Below, piece after piece: positions 39,065-51,404 of a DNA stretch of 64,000 bases (its first letter is position 1; each line of letters opens with the position of its first letter). The notes beneath the pieces were generated by a model. That model worked only from the letters and a program-made list of their open reading frames with translations. It searched no databases and had not been told where the DNA came from. Both the position numbers and the translations under genes were made by a program. This DNA comes from Castor canadensis (taxonomy: Eukaryota; Chordata; Mammalia; Rodentia; Castoridae). Location: positions 92,167,046 to 92,231,045 of the forward strand of contig NC_133405.1 in NCBI RefSeq assembly GCF_047511655.1. The letters run 5' to 3'.

Positions 39065-40230
39065 CATGCACAGAATTCTGAGATTACAGAGAAGCACCAA
39101 AGAGAGAAATATGTTGAGGCAGAGAGATACTGAACAGGACCAGACATAAGGATGTGTTAAGTCAGTAAGAGACAGAGATGCTAGGAGGCAGGTATTCTGA
39201 GAAGTACAAACCAGAAGAGGCAAAAACATTTCTCATCAGTTCAGCCTTTACTACTCTCCTCTGTGTTCAATGCATTTTAAGTCCCAAAGCCCAGATGACA
39301 CATAGTGGATTGAACCTCAACCAGAAAGTGTTATGTATGTTATGTTTTTGGTCATCCTACAAAATCCTGCAGCCAGTGCCACAATTACAATCTTGAGTCC
39401 AGACATCTAATCTGTCTTCCTTCTATACTTTTCCCAAAACCACAGTGTTCAGGCCATAAATCTTAGCCTACATTTTCTTCCTCATGATTGCTTTATCTTT
39501 TCTCCCTCTGAAGTGTCTCCCCACCTACTTTCTTGCCCAGGAAGACTTCCCCTCCACCCTCCTAATTGTTGACAACTGCCACACCCATCTTCTCTACACC
39601 ATATTCATCAAACCATTTAACACCAGACCCACAATCTTCCTATGTGAAGTGCTCCCATCAATTGATAGCACTCTTCACTGGCCCAGTATGTTCCAGTTAC
39701 AGTGGTGTCCTGTATGTTCATCTTTACATTTAACTGTGCCATTGCCCCTGCTTGGAATGCTTTCCCCCGATCTTTGCATGACAACCTTTTAAAAAATAAT
39801 TATTGGCATTCAGAATTATACTTAAGACTTACCTTCCAGAGGGGTCCTCACTGACCACTCACACTATAGTGACCTAGTCACACTATAGCCACCTAGTCAC
39901 TATCCCATTGCATATTTGAATTCTCTGCATAGCACTTACAGATTCATACATAATCCATTTCCCAACCTTGGACCAGATATGTTTTGAAACTCAGAACTTC
40001 TTCAATTTTAGAAAAAAAGACATATTCCTATGACATAATTCTTTATACTGCATATACCAGAGTATATTAATTACATAACTACTGAGAAAGCACTGGAGCC
40101 CTGTGAAAGGTATAAAATTTCACATTGTACAAATAAAGACCATAAATACCTCATGCTACTTCAGATCAGGTTTGATTACCTAATGAGTTTGGGCTACAAA
40201 GTATGAAAAAATAACCATATACTTTTCAGA

Positions 40231-40315
40231 ACTTTCTTTTTTGGTGGTCCTGGGGTTTGAACTCAGGACCTCACACTTAGTAGACAGTGTTCTGCCACTT
40301 GAGTCATGTTCCCAG
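40231..40315 (-). repeat. tRNA-like SINE monomer
   Basis: Antisense; ggggtttgaactcaggacct and ctgccacttgagtcatg. Confidence 0.83.
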
Positions 40316-40697
40316 AATGCTTTTCAGAACTTTTGGCATTGTGAAATTGTGCCTAAAAGCTTGTGAGACTATCCTCCAGTGTAACTTGGCTTTATTTGAA
40401 TAGCTCTTCCCCTGGTGGAAGGTAGGCCTCAGGATCTTGTCCTGCTGGTTCACCTCTTGACGATGCCAAGAACACAGCCTGGCATGTGTGAAAGAAATGT
40501 GAAAGTTGTCAGAATCAAAATGCAGTCACTTGTGTCAAATCTGACCAAAAAAAAAAAAAAAGAGAGAGAGAGAGAGAAAGGCAAATAATGCCAGGAGGTT
40601 ATAAAGGTAGGGTTCTTACATGCTATTGCCTGATAATAACTGTCACAGAAGACTCGTAAGACACAAAGCCCACCACAACCTTAAACAAGAAGGACTT

Positions 40698-40793
40698 CCA
40701 GTCAGGTATGGTGGCCTACATCTGTAATCCCAATTACTCAGGAGGCTTTGGCCTGGGCAACGAAGCAAGACCCTGTCTCAAAAAAATAAAAAA
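40698..40793 (+). repeat. 7SL-like (B1-related) SINE
   Basis: gtatggtggcctacatctgt and gcaagaccctgtctcaaaaa. Its A-tail abuts the RPS29 pseudogene. Confidence 0.75.
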
Positions 40794-40795
40794 GC

Positions 40796-41061
40796 CTTTC
40801 TCCTCGTTGGACGTCTGAAGGCAATATGGGTCACCAGCAGCTCTACTGGAGTCACCTGCAAAAATTGGGCCAGGGTTCTTGCCATGTCTTCTCACATCTG
40901 CGCTGTTTGATCCAGAAGTACGGGTTCAACATGCAGGCAGTTTTTCTGTCAGTGCGTGAAGGACATCGGCTTCATTACCTTGGACTAAATGATCTTCCTG
41001 GAATGGATTAGCCAAGACCACATTGGTATATAAAATAAAAATTTTAAAATCATAAAAAAAA
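40796..41061 (+). pseudogene. RPS29 processed pseudogene
   Basis: 5' UTR-like tctcctcgttgg, then ATG at 40826 giving [18 protein letters not shown], close to RPS29 ([18 protein letters not shown]). Later blocks (KYGFNM, ttggactaaatg) and the 3' UTR tatataaaataaaaatttt end in an A-rich tail. No introns. Frame shifts and substitutions remove most zinc-ligand cysteines, so it is a dead retrocopy. Confidence 0.92.
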
Positions 41062-41249
41062 GTACTTCTACAACAGCATCTGCCCAACAATTCTTCAACC
41101 TCACACTGATGCCACTCTTACTATTAATCATTGTGACCAAGGTTTATTGTTTCAAAATATCTGATGTAATCCTCATTTTTATCTTTAAATTCTTCCCCTT
41201 TCCTCAACTTCTTTATTTTTTATTAGCGTATATTAATTTTTTTGTGTCT

Positions 41250-41328
41250 TTTCTTTTATGGTGCTGAGATCGAACCCAGGGCCTCACGCATGCTAGGCAA
41301 GTGCTGTACTGAGCTACATCCCAGCCCA
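41250..41328 (-). repeat. ID-like SINE
   Basis: Antisense; gtgctgagatcgaacccagg and ctgagctacatcccagccc. Confidence 0.82.
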
Positions 41329-41994
41329 GCATATATGAATTTTATAAAAGAATTTCATTTTGAGATTTCCATGTATGCATATAATGTACCTTGATCAAAT
41401 TCACCCCTCCCCTATTGCTCTTTCATATCCCCTTTCCCCTCATGCCTCACCTTCTTTGAATACGCCATAGTTTATCAGGGGATGTGTATCCCCATTGCGA
41501 TGCTCTGCAATAATAATGTCATTATTCTTTGTGGAATCTCTCTTTTTTAAATTTAGGTTTATACATGAAGTAGGTACTGAAAATGAATGTGTTGAATGGA
41601 TTAATGAATAAATATTTAGAGAACTTACAAGCCTAGCTTCACAACCCTTTTACCTGCTCAATTCCAGCAGAGCTTCACCTCCTTTTTACTGTAACCACCT
41701 GTCCAGGCCACATTATTCACATTGCCATCCCTTGGAATAATCCCTGCACTGCCTTCTCTCACTCTTACCATTTTCTCTGAGTCTCAAGTCTCCTCCCCTC
41801 TATCACTTAACTCCTCAAATCCTGTTGTTCTATGGGCTTTTCCATTGTCTTCCAGTCTAGCAGCCTTTTCCTACTTTTCTTCTGATCAGTGTAGACCCTT
41901 TTCTATTCCTCCTCTCCCCATACCCATTCTTGCCAGCACTCTGAACCCATTTGTACCTTGGCATCTTATCAATTTGACTCCTGGCTTTTCAAAA

Positions 41995-42330
41995 CAAACT
42001 CTGGCGCAAGAGGGCCTAGGTTTGAATCCTAACTCCATCAATTATTAACTGAATGACCTTAGACAAGCTAGTTAACTGCTGTGTCTCAGTTTCCTCTTCC
42101 ATAAAATAGGTATAATTAAAGTAGTTACCCGGCTGGTGTGTGGCTCAAGTGGTAAAGCATTTGCATAGCAAGCATGAGGCCTGGAGTTCAACCCCCAGTA
42201 TAGCCAAAAAAGACAAAAACAAAAACAAAAAAATGTAGTTACCTTGTAAGGTTGTTAGGGATAAATGAGTTAACAACTATGTAAAAGAGAAAAAGACTTA
42301 AAGCAGTTCTTGTTTTGCAGCAAGAACTAT
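41995..42330 (+). mobile_element. MIR SINE fossil split by a younger SINE
   Basis: ggtttgaatcctaactccat and ctcagtttcctcttccataa, resuming after the SINE with ccttgtaaggttgttaggga. Confidence 0.75.
42130..42233 (+). repeat. tRNA-like SINE with target duplication
   Basis: gtgtggctcaagtggtaaag. Flanks gtagttacc on both sides (about 42121 and 42235). Confidence 0.85.
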
Positions 42331-42571
42331 GTGAATGTTAGCTACATAGCTACAGTTAATTCCTCAGGGCAGTGTTTTCTATGCTGTGGACACCTTTGGC
42401 AGTCTCGTGGAAATCTAAGGAACTCCTTCCCAGAATAATGCATGCATTCTATAAAACAAATAGAATTATGAAAGAAATCAATTATACAGTTGCTAAAATA
42501 ACAAGAAACATTTGTAATGTAGAAATGTATGTACTTCTTTATTAGTGCATTAAATAACAAGCTTGGGCTGT

Positions 42572-42655
42572 GCAGGGGGGTGATGTGGCTCAGTGGTAGA
42601 GTGTTTGCCTAGAATGCACAAGGCCATTTGTTGGATGATCCCCAGTACTTGGTGG
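42572..42655 (+). repeat. ID-like SINE
   Basis: gatgtggctcagtggtagag and gatgatccccagtact. Confidence 0.78.
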
Positions 42656-43000
42656 GATGGGGTGGGGGGAAGAGGCCTTATTAACAGGTCTAGTGAACAT
42701 GATTTTGAAACAGTGACATTATTTTGAGAGTTATTACCTTGAAGGACATGCTCCGTTTCTGTTAGTAATAGTAAAAGTAAAGATGCAATCCCCCCCACAA
42801 AGAACATTGGGTCCTTGAATTCTGTTCATCAACTCCACAGGGGGCTATGGACTCTGGTTTAACATCTGTGTTTGGAACAAATAGAAACACTTAGGTCTAT
42901 GTTTCCTCTCTTGTCATTTCCAAAATTGTCCTTTCTCACACTATCCATTCCTTGGGCTCAATGACAAGAGATCCTATTTGGAGCTCACCCTCCCCACTGG

Positions 43001-43088
43001 CTTTTTTGCTTGTTTGTTTGTTTTCTAGTACTGGGATTTGAACTCAGGGCCTTGAATTTGGCAGTCTACCACTTGATCCACAGTCCCA
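43001..43088 (-). repeat. tRNA-like SINE monomer
   Basis: Antisense; gggatttgaactcagggcct and ctaccacttgatccacagtc. Confidence 0.82.
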
Positions 43089-44018
43089 GGGTTCCCCACC
43101 TCCACTGGCTTCTGTGTCCTAGCCCCTCCCACTTTCTTTGTACTGTTGAGTATCTCCTTCTGTCTCAAGATCATTAGAAAATAGGGACATGTGAATAAAT
43201 ATAAAAACTATAAAGTAAAAATTAAAAAAGAAAAGAAAACAGGGAATAGCATGATCTCCACCTTTACACAAAATGGATGGAAACCTGATACCCAGAGATG
43301 AGCAAAGGAGCATGGCAAAGACAGCAGAAAGAGTAACATCCAGCATACGTACAATTCCCAGGGAGTTTGGCCCATGGGAAATAAAAAACTACAAGGTAAC
43401 CCATTTAACATTTTGCAAAATTGAGCTGCACTGGCTGTGGCTGGCTCTGAGGTGACACTGGCAAATATAAATGACTCCAAGTGATAAGTATGAGGAGCAA
43501 AAAAATGTGCCTGTAATTTCCAAGTGAGTTGAGGCACAATGGGAATGAATGGTTAAAACTCTGGAGGAGGTTGCAAAGATGGCAACTAGAGGGAGGAAGC
43601 AGAAAGCGTGCTTCCTAAAATAAACTCTTGGAGAGATGCTGGAGATACACCTGGCAGGAAAAACCACCAAGAAGAGGCAAAACTCTGACACCCCCACACC
43701 CTCAGCCTGCTCATAGCATCCCCCCTCCATGTTAAACGGAAAAACCAGGAGGGCTCCTGCACCACCAGATGCCAGCTCCTACCCTGCTTGGGAGACCACC
43801 AGCTCACTGTTGATTAGTATGCTATCTCTCCCTGTTTATTTCTTCAGCTCTATTTTTTGTTTTGTTTTGTTTTGTTTTGTTTTGTTTCCCTGTTTCTTTA
43901 CCTTCCTTGCTTTCCCTCTCCTCTCACCCTTCCATTCTAGATATCATCATTATTATTATTATAAGCTAGACAATGCTGAATTACACACAGTACAGGGACA
44001 GGAACAGTAGCAAGGGCA

Positions 44019-45218
44019 ATGATGGGAAAACGGAAAAAAGAGGGAAACCAATTTCCCCCCAATGATAAATTAGTACAGAAACCAGAGGGAAATGAAGAAA
44101 AGAGATGCCTAGATCCAGACTCCAACAAAACAAAGATAAACTATGCCAAAGACCCAATGAACCCCAAGAGAACATACTGAAAGAAGAAATCCTGCAAGTA
44201 ATCAATGAGAATTTTATAGAGATGATACAGGATATGTTCAACCAAAATGTACAGGAGACACTCAAGAAATTCCAAGATAACAAAAATAGAGAATTTGAGA
44301 AAGCACAAGAACAAATAAAAGAAACTGTAGAAGCACTGTATAAACACCAAAGTGAAACAAAGAACATGATAAATAAAAATAAATGAACTCAGGACGAAAA
44401 TAGACGAAATTAAAGAGGAAGTGACTCAGGATGTGGAAAACCTCAGAAAAAAGAACGAAACAGAACTGCAAAACAAAACGGAAGGCCAATCCAGCAGACT
44501 AGAACAAGCAGAAGACAGAATCTCAGAACTTGAAGATGAAATAGTAATTAAAGGAAAAACTGAAGAACTATTAATTAAACAACTCAAGACCTGTGAAAAG
44601 AAAATGCAAGAACTTACTGACTCCATCAAAAGACCAAACCTGAGAATCCTGGGCATTGAAGAAGGAGAAGAGGTGCAAGCAAAAGCAATGCGTAATATAT
44701 TCAACAAAATAATAACAGAAAATTTCCCAAATCTAGAGAAAACTATGCCCATACAGGTATAGGAAGCCTCCAGAACACCAAACAGGCTCAACCAAAATAG
44801 AACTATCCCACGACATATTATCATTAAAACAACAAGTACAGAGACTAGAGAAAGAATATTGAAGGCTGTAAGAGAGAAAAAACAAATAACATACAGAGGT
44901 AAACCCATCAAAATCACAGCAGACTTCTCAACAGAAACATTAAAAGCAAGAAGAGCTTGGGATGAGATCTTCCAGGCACTGAATGAAAATAACTTCAACC
45001 CTAGGATACTCTACCCAGCAAAACTATCATTCAAAATAGATGGAGCAATAAAAGTCTTCCACGATAAGCAGAAACTAAAACAATATATGACCACAAAGCC
45101 ACCACTACAAAAGATTCTTCAAGGGATTCTGCACACAGAAAGTGAAACCCAACATAACCATGAAAGGGCAGGCAGCACCAAACTACAGGAAAAGAAAAAG
45201 CAAGAAAGTAGAGAGTAA
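44019..45218 (+). pseudogene. L1 ORF1 (RNA-binding chaperone), broken
   Basis: Opens MMGKRKKEGNQFPPND in one frame. The coiled coil (44105-44386) reads in another, then the RRM-like part (44421-44762, PNLRILGIEEGEE) returns to the first. One stop at 44760 precedes the C-terminal domain (44859-45218; ITADFSTETLKARRAW). At least two frame shifts and one stop. Confidence 0.85.
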
Positions 45219-45268
45219 CATTGATTTAGGTACACACAATCAAACCCTCAAACAACAAAGATAACTAA

Positions 45269-48200
45269 ATGACAGGAATCACCACATACCTATCAGTACT
45301 AACACTTAATGTTAACGGACTTAACTCCCCCATCAAAAGGCACTGTTTGACAAACTGGATTAAAAAAGAAGATCCAACAATTTGTTGCTTACAGGAGACC
45401 CATCTCACTGACAGAAATAAGCATAGGCTTAGGATGAAAGGTTGGAAGAAGATGTACCAAGCCAATGGCCTCCGAAAACAGGCAGGAGTAGCAATACTTA
45501 TCTCTGACAAAGTAGACTTCAAACCTACATTGATCAAACGAGATAAAGAAGGACATTCCATACTAATAAAAGGGGAAATAGACCAAAAGGAAATAACAAT
45601 TATCAATCTATATGCACCTAATGTCAATGCACCCAATTTCATCAAACATACCCTGAAGGACCTAAAAGTATATATTAACTCCAACACAGTGGTAGTGGGA
45701 GACTTTAACACCCCATTATCATCAATAGATAGGTCATCCAAACAAAGAATCAATAAAGAAATCCTAGATCTGAAACATACCATAGATCAAATGGACCTAG
45801 TTGATGTCTACAGAACATTTCATACAACTTCTACACAATATACATTCTTTTCAGCAGCCCACGAAACCGTCTCTAAAATAGATCATATCCTAGGGCACAA
45901 AGCAAGCTTCAGCAAATATAAGAAAATAGAAATTATACCATGCGTTCTATCTGATTCACAATGCATTAAAACTAGAATTCAACAACAAAAATAAAGACAA
46001 AAAACATGCAAACAGCTGGAAACTGAACAACTCATTGCTTAATGAACAATGGGTCATTGATGAAATAAAAGAGGAAATTAAAAGGTTCCTGGAAGTCAAT
46101 GAAAATAAAACACAACCTACTGAAACCTATGGGACACAGCAAAGGCAGTCCTGAGAGGAAAGTTTATAGCCATGAGTGCATATATTAAAAAGACTGAAAG
46201 ATCTCAAATCAATGACGTAATAATACATCTCAAACTCCTAGGAAAACAAGTACAAGCAAATCCCAAGACAAATAGAAGGAGAAAAATAATAAAAATAAGA
46301 GCTGAAATCAATGAAATAGAAAGCAAAAAAACCATACAAAGAATTAATGAAACAAAAAGTTGGTTCTTTGAAAAAATAAACAAGATCGATAGACCCCCTG
46401 GCAAACCTGACTAAAATGAGGAGAGAAAAAACCCAAATCAATAAAATCAGGAATGCAAAAGGGGAGATAACAACAAACATCATGGAAGTCCAGGAAATCA
46501 TCAGAGACTACTTCGAAAACCTATATTCAAATAAATTTGAAAATCTTGAACAAATGGAAAGATTTCTAGATACATATGATCATCCAAAACTGAACCAAGA
46601 GGACATTAATCACCTGAATAGATCTATAACACAAAATGAAACTGAAGCAGCAATCAAGAGACTCCCAAAAAAGAAAAGTCCAGGACCTGATGGATTCTCT
46701 GCTGAATTCTATCAGACCTTTAAAGAAGAACTGATACCAACCCTCCTTAAACTGTTCCATGAAATAGAAAGGGAAGGAAAACTGCCTAACACATTTTATG
46801 AAGCCAGTATTACACTTATCCAAAAACCAGGCCAAGACACCTCCAAAAAGGAGAACTATAGGCCAATGTCCTTAATGAACATTGATGCAAAAATCCTCAA
46901 TAAAATAAGGGCAAACCAAATTCAACAACACATCAAAAAGATCATTCAACACGACCAAGTTGGCTTCATCCCAGGAATGCAGGTGTGGTTCTACATACGC
47001 AAATCTATAAATGTAATATAGCACATTAACAGAAGCAAAGACAAAAGTCACTTGATCATCTCAATAGATGCAGAAAAAGCCTCTGACAAGATCCAACAGC
47101 ATTTCATGATAAACGCTCTAAGAAAACTAAGAATAGAAGGAAAGTACCTCAACATTATAAAAGCTATATATGACAAACCTACAGCCAGCATTATACTTAA
47201 TGGAGAAAAACTGAAACCATTCCCTCTAAAATCAGGAATGAGACAAGGATGCCCACTATCTCCACTCCTATTCAACATAGTACTGGAATTCCTAGCCAGA
47301 GCAATTAGGCAAGAACAGGGAATAAAAGAATACAAATAGGTAACTGTCAAAATATCCCTATTTGCAGATGACATGATCCTATACCTTAAAGACCCAAAAA
47401 ACTACTCAGAAGCTCCTAGACACCATCAATAGCTATAGCAAGGTAGCAGGATATAAAAAAACATAGAAAAATCATTAGCATTTCTATACACTAATAATGA
47501 ACAAACTGAGAAAGAATATATGAAAACAATTCCATTTACAATAGCCTCAAAAAAAATCAAATATCTAGGAGTAAACTTAACAAAGGATGTGAATGATCTC
47601 TACAAGGAAAACTATAAACTCCTGAAGAAAGAGATTGAGGAAGACTATAGAAAGTGGAGAGATCTCCCATGCTTATGGATTGGTAGAATCAACATAGTAA
47701 AAATGTCTATACTCCCAAAAGTAATCTACATGTTTAATGCAATTCCCATCAAAATCCCAATGACATTCATCAAAGAGATAGAAAAATCTAACGTTAAATT
47801 TATTTGGAAACACAAGAGACCGCGAATAGCCTAGGCAATACTCAGCAAAAAGAACAATGCTGAAGGTATCACGATACCCGACTTCAAACTATACTACAAA
47901 GCAATAGCAATAAAAACAGCATGGTACTGGCACAAAAACAGATATGAAGACCAGTGGAACAGAATAGAGGACCCAGATATGAAGCCACACAACTATAACC
48001 AACTTGTCTTTGACAAAGGCGCTAAAAATATACGATGGAGAAAATACAGCCTCTTCAACAAAAACTGCTGGGAAAACTGGTTAGCAGTCTGCAAAAAGCT
48101 GAAACTAGATCTATGTTTATCACCCTATACCAGTACTAACTCAAAATAGATCAAGGACCATAATATCAGACCCCAAACTCTAAAGTTGGTACAGGAAAGA

Positions 48201-49084
48201 GTAGGAAATACTCTGGAACTAATAGGTACAGGTAAGAACTTTCTCAGTGGAACCCCAGCAGTGCAGCAACTAAGATAGCATAGATAAATGGGACTTCATA
48301 AAACTAAAAAGCTTCTGCTCAAAAAAAGAAATGGTCTCTAAACTGAAGAGAACACCCATAGAGTGAGAGAAAATATTTGCCAGCTATACATCAGACAAAG
48401 GACTGATAACCAGAATATATAGGGAACTTAAAAAACTAAACTCTCCCAAAATTAATGAACCAATAAAGAAATGGGCAAGTGAACTAAACAGAACTTTCTC
48501 AAAAGAAGAAATTCAGATGGCCAAAAAACACATGAAAAAATGCTCACCATCTCTAGCCATTAAGGAAATACAAATCAAAACCATGCTAAGATTCCACCTC
48601 ACCCATTAGAATAGCCATCATCAAAAACACCACCAACAACAGGTGTTGGTGAGGATGTAGGGAAAAAGGAACCCTTATACACTGCTGGTGGGAATGCAAA
48701 CTAGTACAACCACTCTGGAAAAAAATTTGGAGGCTTCTTAAAAATCTAAACATAGATGTGCCATATGATCCAGCAATACCACTCGTGGGGATATACCCAA
48801 AGGAATGCGACACAGGTTACTTCAAAGGCACTTGCACACCCATGTTTATTGCAGCACTATTCACAATAGCCAAGTTATGGAAACAGCCAAGATGCCCCAC
48901 TATCGATGAATGGATTAAGAAAATGTGGTATCTATACACAATGGAATACTACTCAGCCATGAAGAAGGATGAAATCTTATAATTTGTAGGTAAATGGATA
49001 GAACTGGAGAACATCATCCTGAGCAAGGTTAGCCAGGCCCAGAAGACCAAAAATCATATGTTCTCCCTTATATGTGGATTTTAG
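45269..49084 (+). pseudogene. L1 ORF2 (endonuclease/reverse transcriptase), broken
   Basis: The endonuclease domain is open from 45269 to 45994 (NVNGLN, QETH, LYAPN, GDFN). The usual SDH near its end reads SDSQ, so the catalytic His is lost. RT blocks include [28 protein letters not shown] and FADD (47361-47372). The Cys-rich end region (MEYYSAMKKDEI) shows an early stop, and the likely original end is near 49084. Several frame shifts and stops separate these parts. Confidence 0.88.
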
Positions 49085-49721
49085 GTCAAGGGCAAACACA
49101 ACAAGGGGAGTGGACTTTGATCACATGATGAGCGAGAGCACACAAGGGAGGTATAAGGATAGTCAAGAAACCCCCCCCCCAAAAAAAAAAACAAGTTAGC
49201 ATTTGATGTCCTCAAGGCAAAGGAACTAATGCAAAAACATTAAAGCGACAGAGGCCAATAGGAGAAGGGGACCAGGAACTAGAGAAAAGGTGAGATCAAA
49301 AAGAATTAACCTAGAAGGTAACACACACGCACAGGAAATCAAGGCGAGTCAACTCCCTGTATAGCTATCCTTATCTCAACCAGCAAAAACCCTTGTTCCT
49401 TCCTATTATTGCTTATACTCTCTCTTCAACAAAATTAGAGATAAGGGCAAAATAGTTTCTGCCTGGGAGAGGGAGGGGGCAGGGGAAAGGGAGGGGGTGG
49501 GGGGAAGGGGGGAGAAATGTCCCAAACATTGTATGCACATACGAATAAAAAGAAAAACAAACTCTGGAGGAGTGGGTGTGTATGAGAATGCATGCTGGGC
49601 ATGCACCTTAGCTGAGTGTTTTCCATTTGAATAAACTGATCTAATGGCTGAATGAGCCTGTGTAAGGCCAGCCTAAGGTCATAATTGCTTTACCATTCCC
49701 CAAATCAAGACCATTTTTCTT

Positions 49722-49800
49722 TTTCTTTTTTGGTGCTGGGGATAGAACCCAGGACCTCATACACACTAAGCATGGGTTCTATCATCACGTCACACCTCAA
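49722..49800 (-). repeat. ID-like SINE
   Basis: Antisense; gtgctggggatagaacccag. Confidence 0.75.
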
Positions 49801-49949
49801 CATTGAGGGATATTTTTCAGACTTTGTATAATCAGAACTCTCTTGTTGCATTTGACATTTGATTGTCAAGCTGATTGATAGTTTCTTCCTTCTAGAAACT
49901 CCCCATGTGGTTTCCATGATACTTCACTCTCCTAGTTCCTTAGAATTTC

Positions 49950-49998
49950 GTTTCCTCTTCTTCTTCTCCTTCTCCTTCTCCTTCTTCTTCTTCTTTTT
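49950..49998 (+). repeat. CTT/CTCCTT microsatellite
   Basis: Imperfect ttcttctcc repeats running into a T-run. Confidence 0.85.
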
Positions 49999-50184
49999 TT
50001 GTGGTACGGGGGTTTGAACTCAGGGCCTACACCTTGAATCACTCCACCATCCCTTTTTTTGTGTTGGGTGTTTTCAAGATAGGGTCTTATGAACTATTTG
50101 CCCAGGTTGGCTTTGAACCACAATCTTCCTGATCTCTGCCTTCTAAGTAGCTAGGATTACAGGCCGGGGCCACTGGCACCTGGC
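49999..50184 (-). repeat. Composite SINE, right unit deleted
   Basis: Antisense; ctcagggcctacaccttgaa, then aagtagctaggattacaggc. Confidence 0.83.
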
Positions 50185-50540
50185 TGAATTTTGTTTCTTC
50201 TTGGCTTCCTCCCTGGATTCCTTTTCTTCTGCCCTCTCTCTGGGGAGCTTATCTATTTTCTGGTTTCAAGGACTTCCCTGGTCTCTACCTTCAGCCTATT
50301 GTCTCCACTGAACTTCAGAAACATACAGGCAATCATTCAATGGCCTCCATACATCAGATGTCTCTTCGGTGCCCCCAACACTTGTCCTACACTAAACTCA
50401 GTCTTTGCCTCCTAAACCTGCTTTATCTAGGTAGCAACACCATCTTCCCAGATACACAAGCCAGACCTGAGACCAGGACCTTTTCACCTCATCTAATCAA
50501 TTGCCAAGTCTCATTGCTTTAACTTATACACATTTTTTCC

Positions 50541-50672
50541 CCTTCCTTCCCTCCTTCCTTCCTTCCTTCCTTCCCTACTTCCTTCCTTCCTTCCTTCCTT
50601 CCTTCCTTCCTTCCTTCCTTCCTTCCTTCCTTCCTTCCTTCCTCCCTTCCTCCCTTCCTCCCTTCCTTTCCT
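50541..50672 (+). repeat. (CCTT)n microsatellite
   Basis: About 130 bp of ccttcctt repeats with a few ccctt variants, directly ahead of an antisense trimeric SINE. Confidence 0.95.
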
Positions 50673-50674
50673 TC

Positions 50675-50985
50675 TGCTATACTGGGGGTTGAATTCAGAG
50701 CTTTGATAGGCAGGTATTCTACCACTTGAGCCATGCTCCCAGTCCTTTTTGCTTTTCGTTATTTTTCAAATGGGGTCTTACTTTTATGCCCAGGCTGTCC
50801 TAGACTGCCATCCTCCTATTTATGCTTCCCGCATAGCTGGGATGACAGACATGTACTACTGTGCCCAGCTTCTTATTGGTTGAGATGGAGTCTCAAGGAT
50901 TTTTTGCCTGGGCTGGCCTTGAACAATAATCGCCCCAATCTCTGCCTTCCGAGTATCATGAGCCACAACACCTAGCTAAACATGC
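50675..50985 (-). repeat. Heterotrimeric SINE
   Basis: Antisense: tRNA-like unit, then 7SL-like unit with tatgcttcccgcatagctgg, linker attggttgagatgg, second 7SL-like unit. Confidence 0.85.
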
Positions 50986-51187
50986 TTCTTGAATTTGGCA
51001 CCTCCTCTTCTCTTTCCTAATTTCCACCATCCAAAATCTCTTGCCTGTACTATTGTAACTCGTCAGACTCTACTGTTGCCCCTTTTAAAAAAGGTCCTCC
51101 AAGAAGCAAGCAAGCAGAAGCCTGTTCCCCAAACACATTTTTTTTGTTACATCTTTGCTTTAAACCCCTTTAGTAGTCTCTCCACCT

Positions 51188-51275
51188 TTTTTGTGTGTGT
51201 GGTACTGTGGTTTGAACTCAGAGCTTCACCCTTGCTAGGAAGGCACTCTACCACTTGAGTCACTCTACCAGCCTG
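51188..51275 (-). repeat. tRNA-like SINE monomer
   Basis: Antisense; tggtttgaactcagagcttc. Confidence 0.83.
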
Positions 51276-51310
51276 TCTCCTCTCCCTTTTAAAGTTCTCC
51301 ATAATCTGAC

Positions 51311-51348
51311 TGCTTCTCAGCCTTTTGGCTAAGATCAAGAGTAGTAAT
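51311..51348 (+). pseudogene. U2 snRNA 5' fragment with target duplication
   Basis: tgcttctcagccttttggct followed by aagatcaagagtagta matches the first ~38 nt of U2 snRNA (GCTTCTCGGCCTTTTGGCTAAGATCAAGTGTAGTA) with few changes. Flanks ccataatctgac (51299-51310) and ccataatcagac (51349-51360) match at 11 of 12 bases. A 3'-truncated retro-insertion, not a working snRNA gene. Confidence 0.88.
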
Positions 51349-51404
51349 CCATAATCAGACAGCTGCTGACTGTCTAACTTTACTTTCCAGTAATAATGCA
51401 CAAC

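Larger units (their letters stand above)
38450..43555. other. Intergenic region upstream of HSD17B10
   Basis: SINEs at 38738 (+), 38890 (-), 38992 (+), 40231 (-), 40698 (+), 41250 (-), 42128 (+), 42572 (+) and 43001 (-). L2-like at about 39500-39950 and 41640-41990. MIR at 41995-42330. RPS29 pseudogene. 39065-39430 and 43100-43555 are unexplained. Confidence 0.65.
43570..49558 (+). mobile_element. Nearly full-length L1 LINE
   Basis: About 5.99 kb. It has a 5' UTR (43570-44018), ORF1 region, ORF2 with endonuclease and reverse transcriptase, and a 3' UTR with a G-rich tract (49466-49513), ending in aataaaaagaaaaac. Flanked by identical 14-bp target duplications aaactctggaggag (43556-43569 and 49559-49572). 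Both ORFs carry several stops and frame shifts, so it cannot move by itself. The intact duplication and full length suggest moderate age. Confidence 0.95.

Noticed and set aside
44105-49084. Host genes encoding coiled-coil or endonuclease proteins
   Set aside because: These frames are ORF1 and ORF2 of an interrupted L1 element.
50541-50672. CRISPR-like or regulatory array of CCTT units
   Set aside because: It is a simple tetranucleotide microsatellite with no spacers.
51311-51348. Functional U2 snRNA gene
   Set aside because: Only the first fifth of U2 is present, with no Sm site, no 3' box and flanking target duplications.
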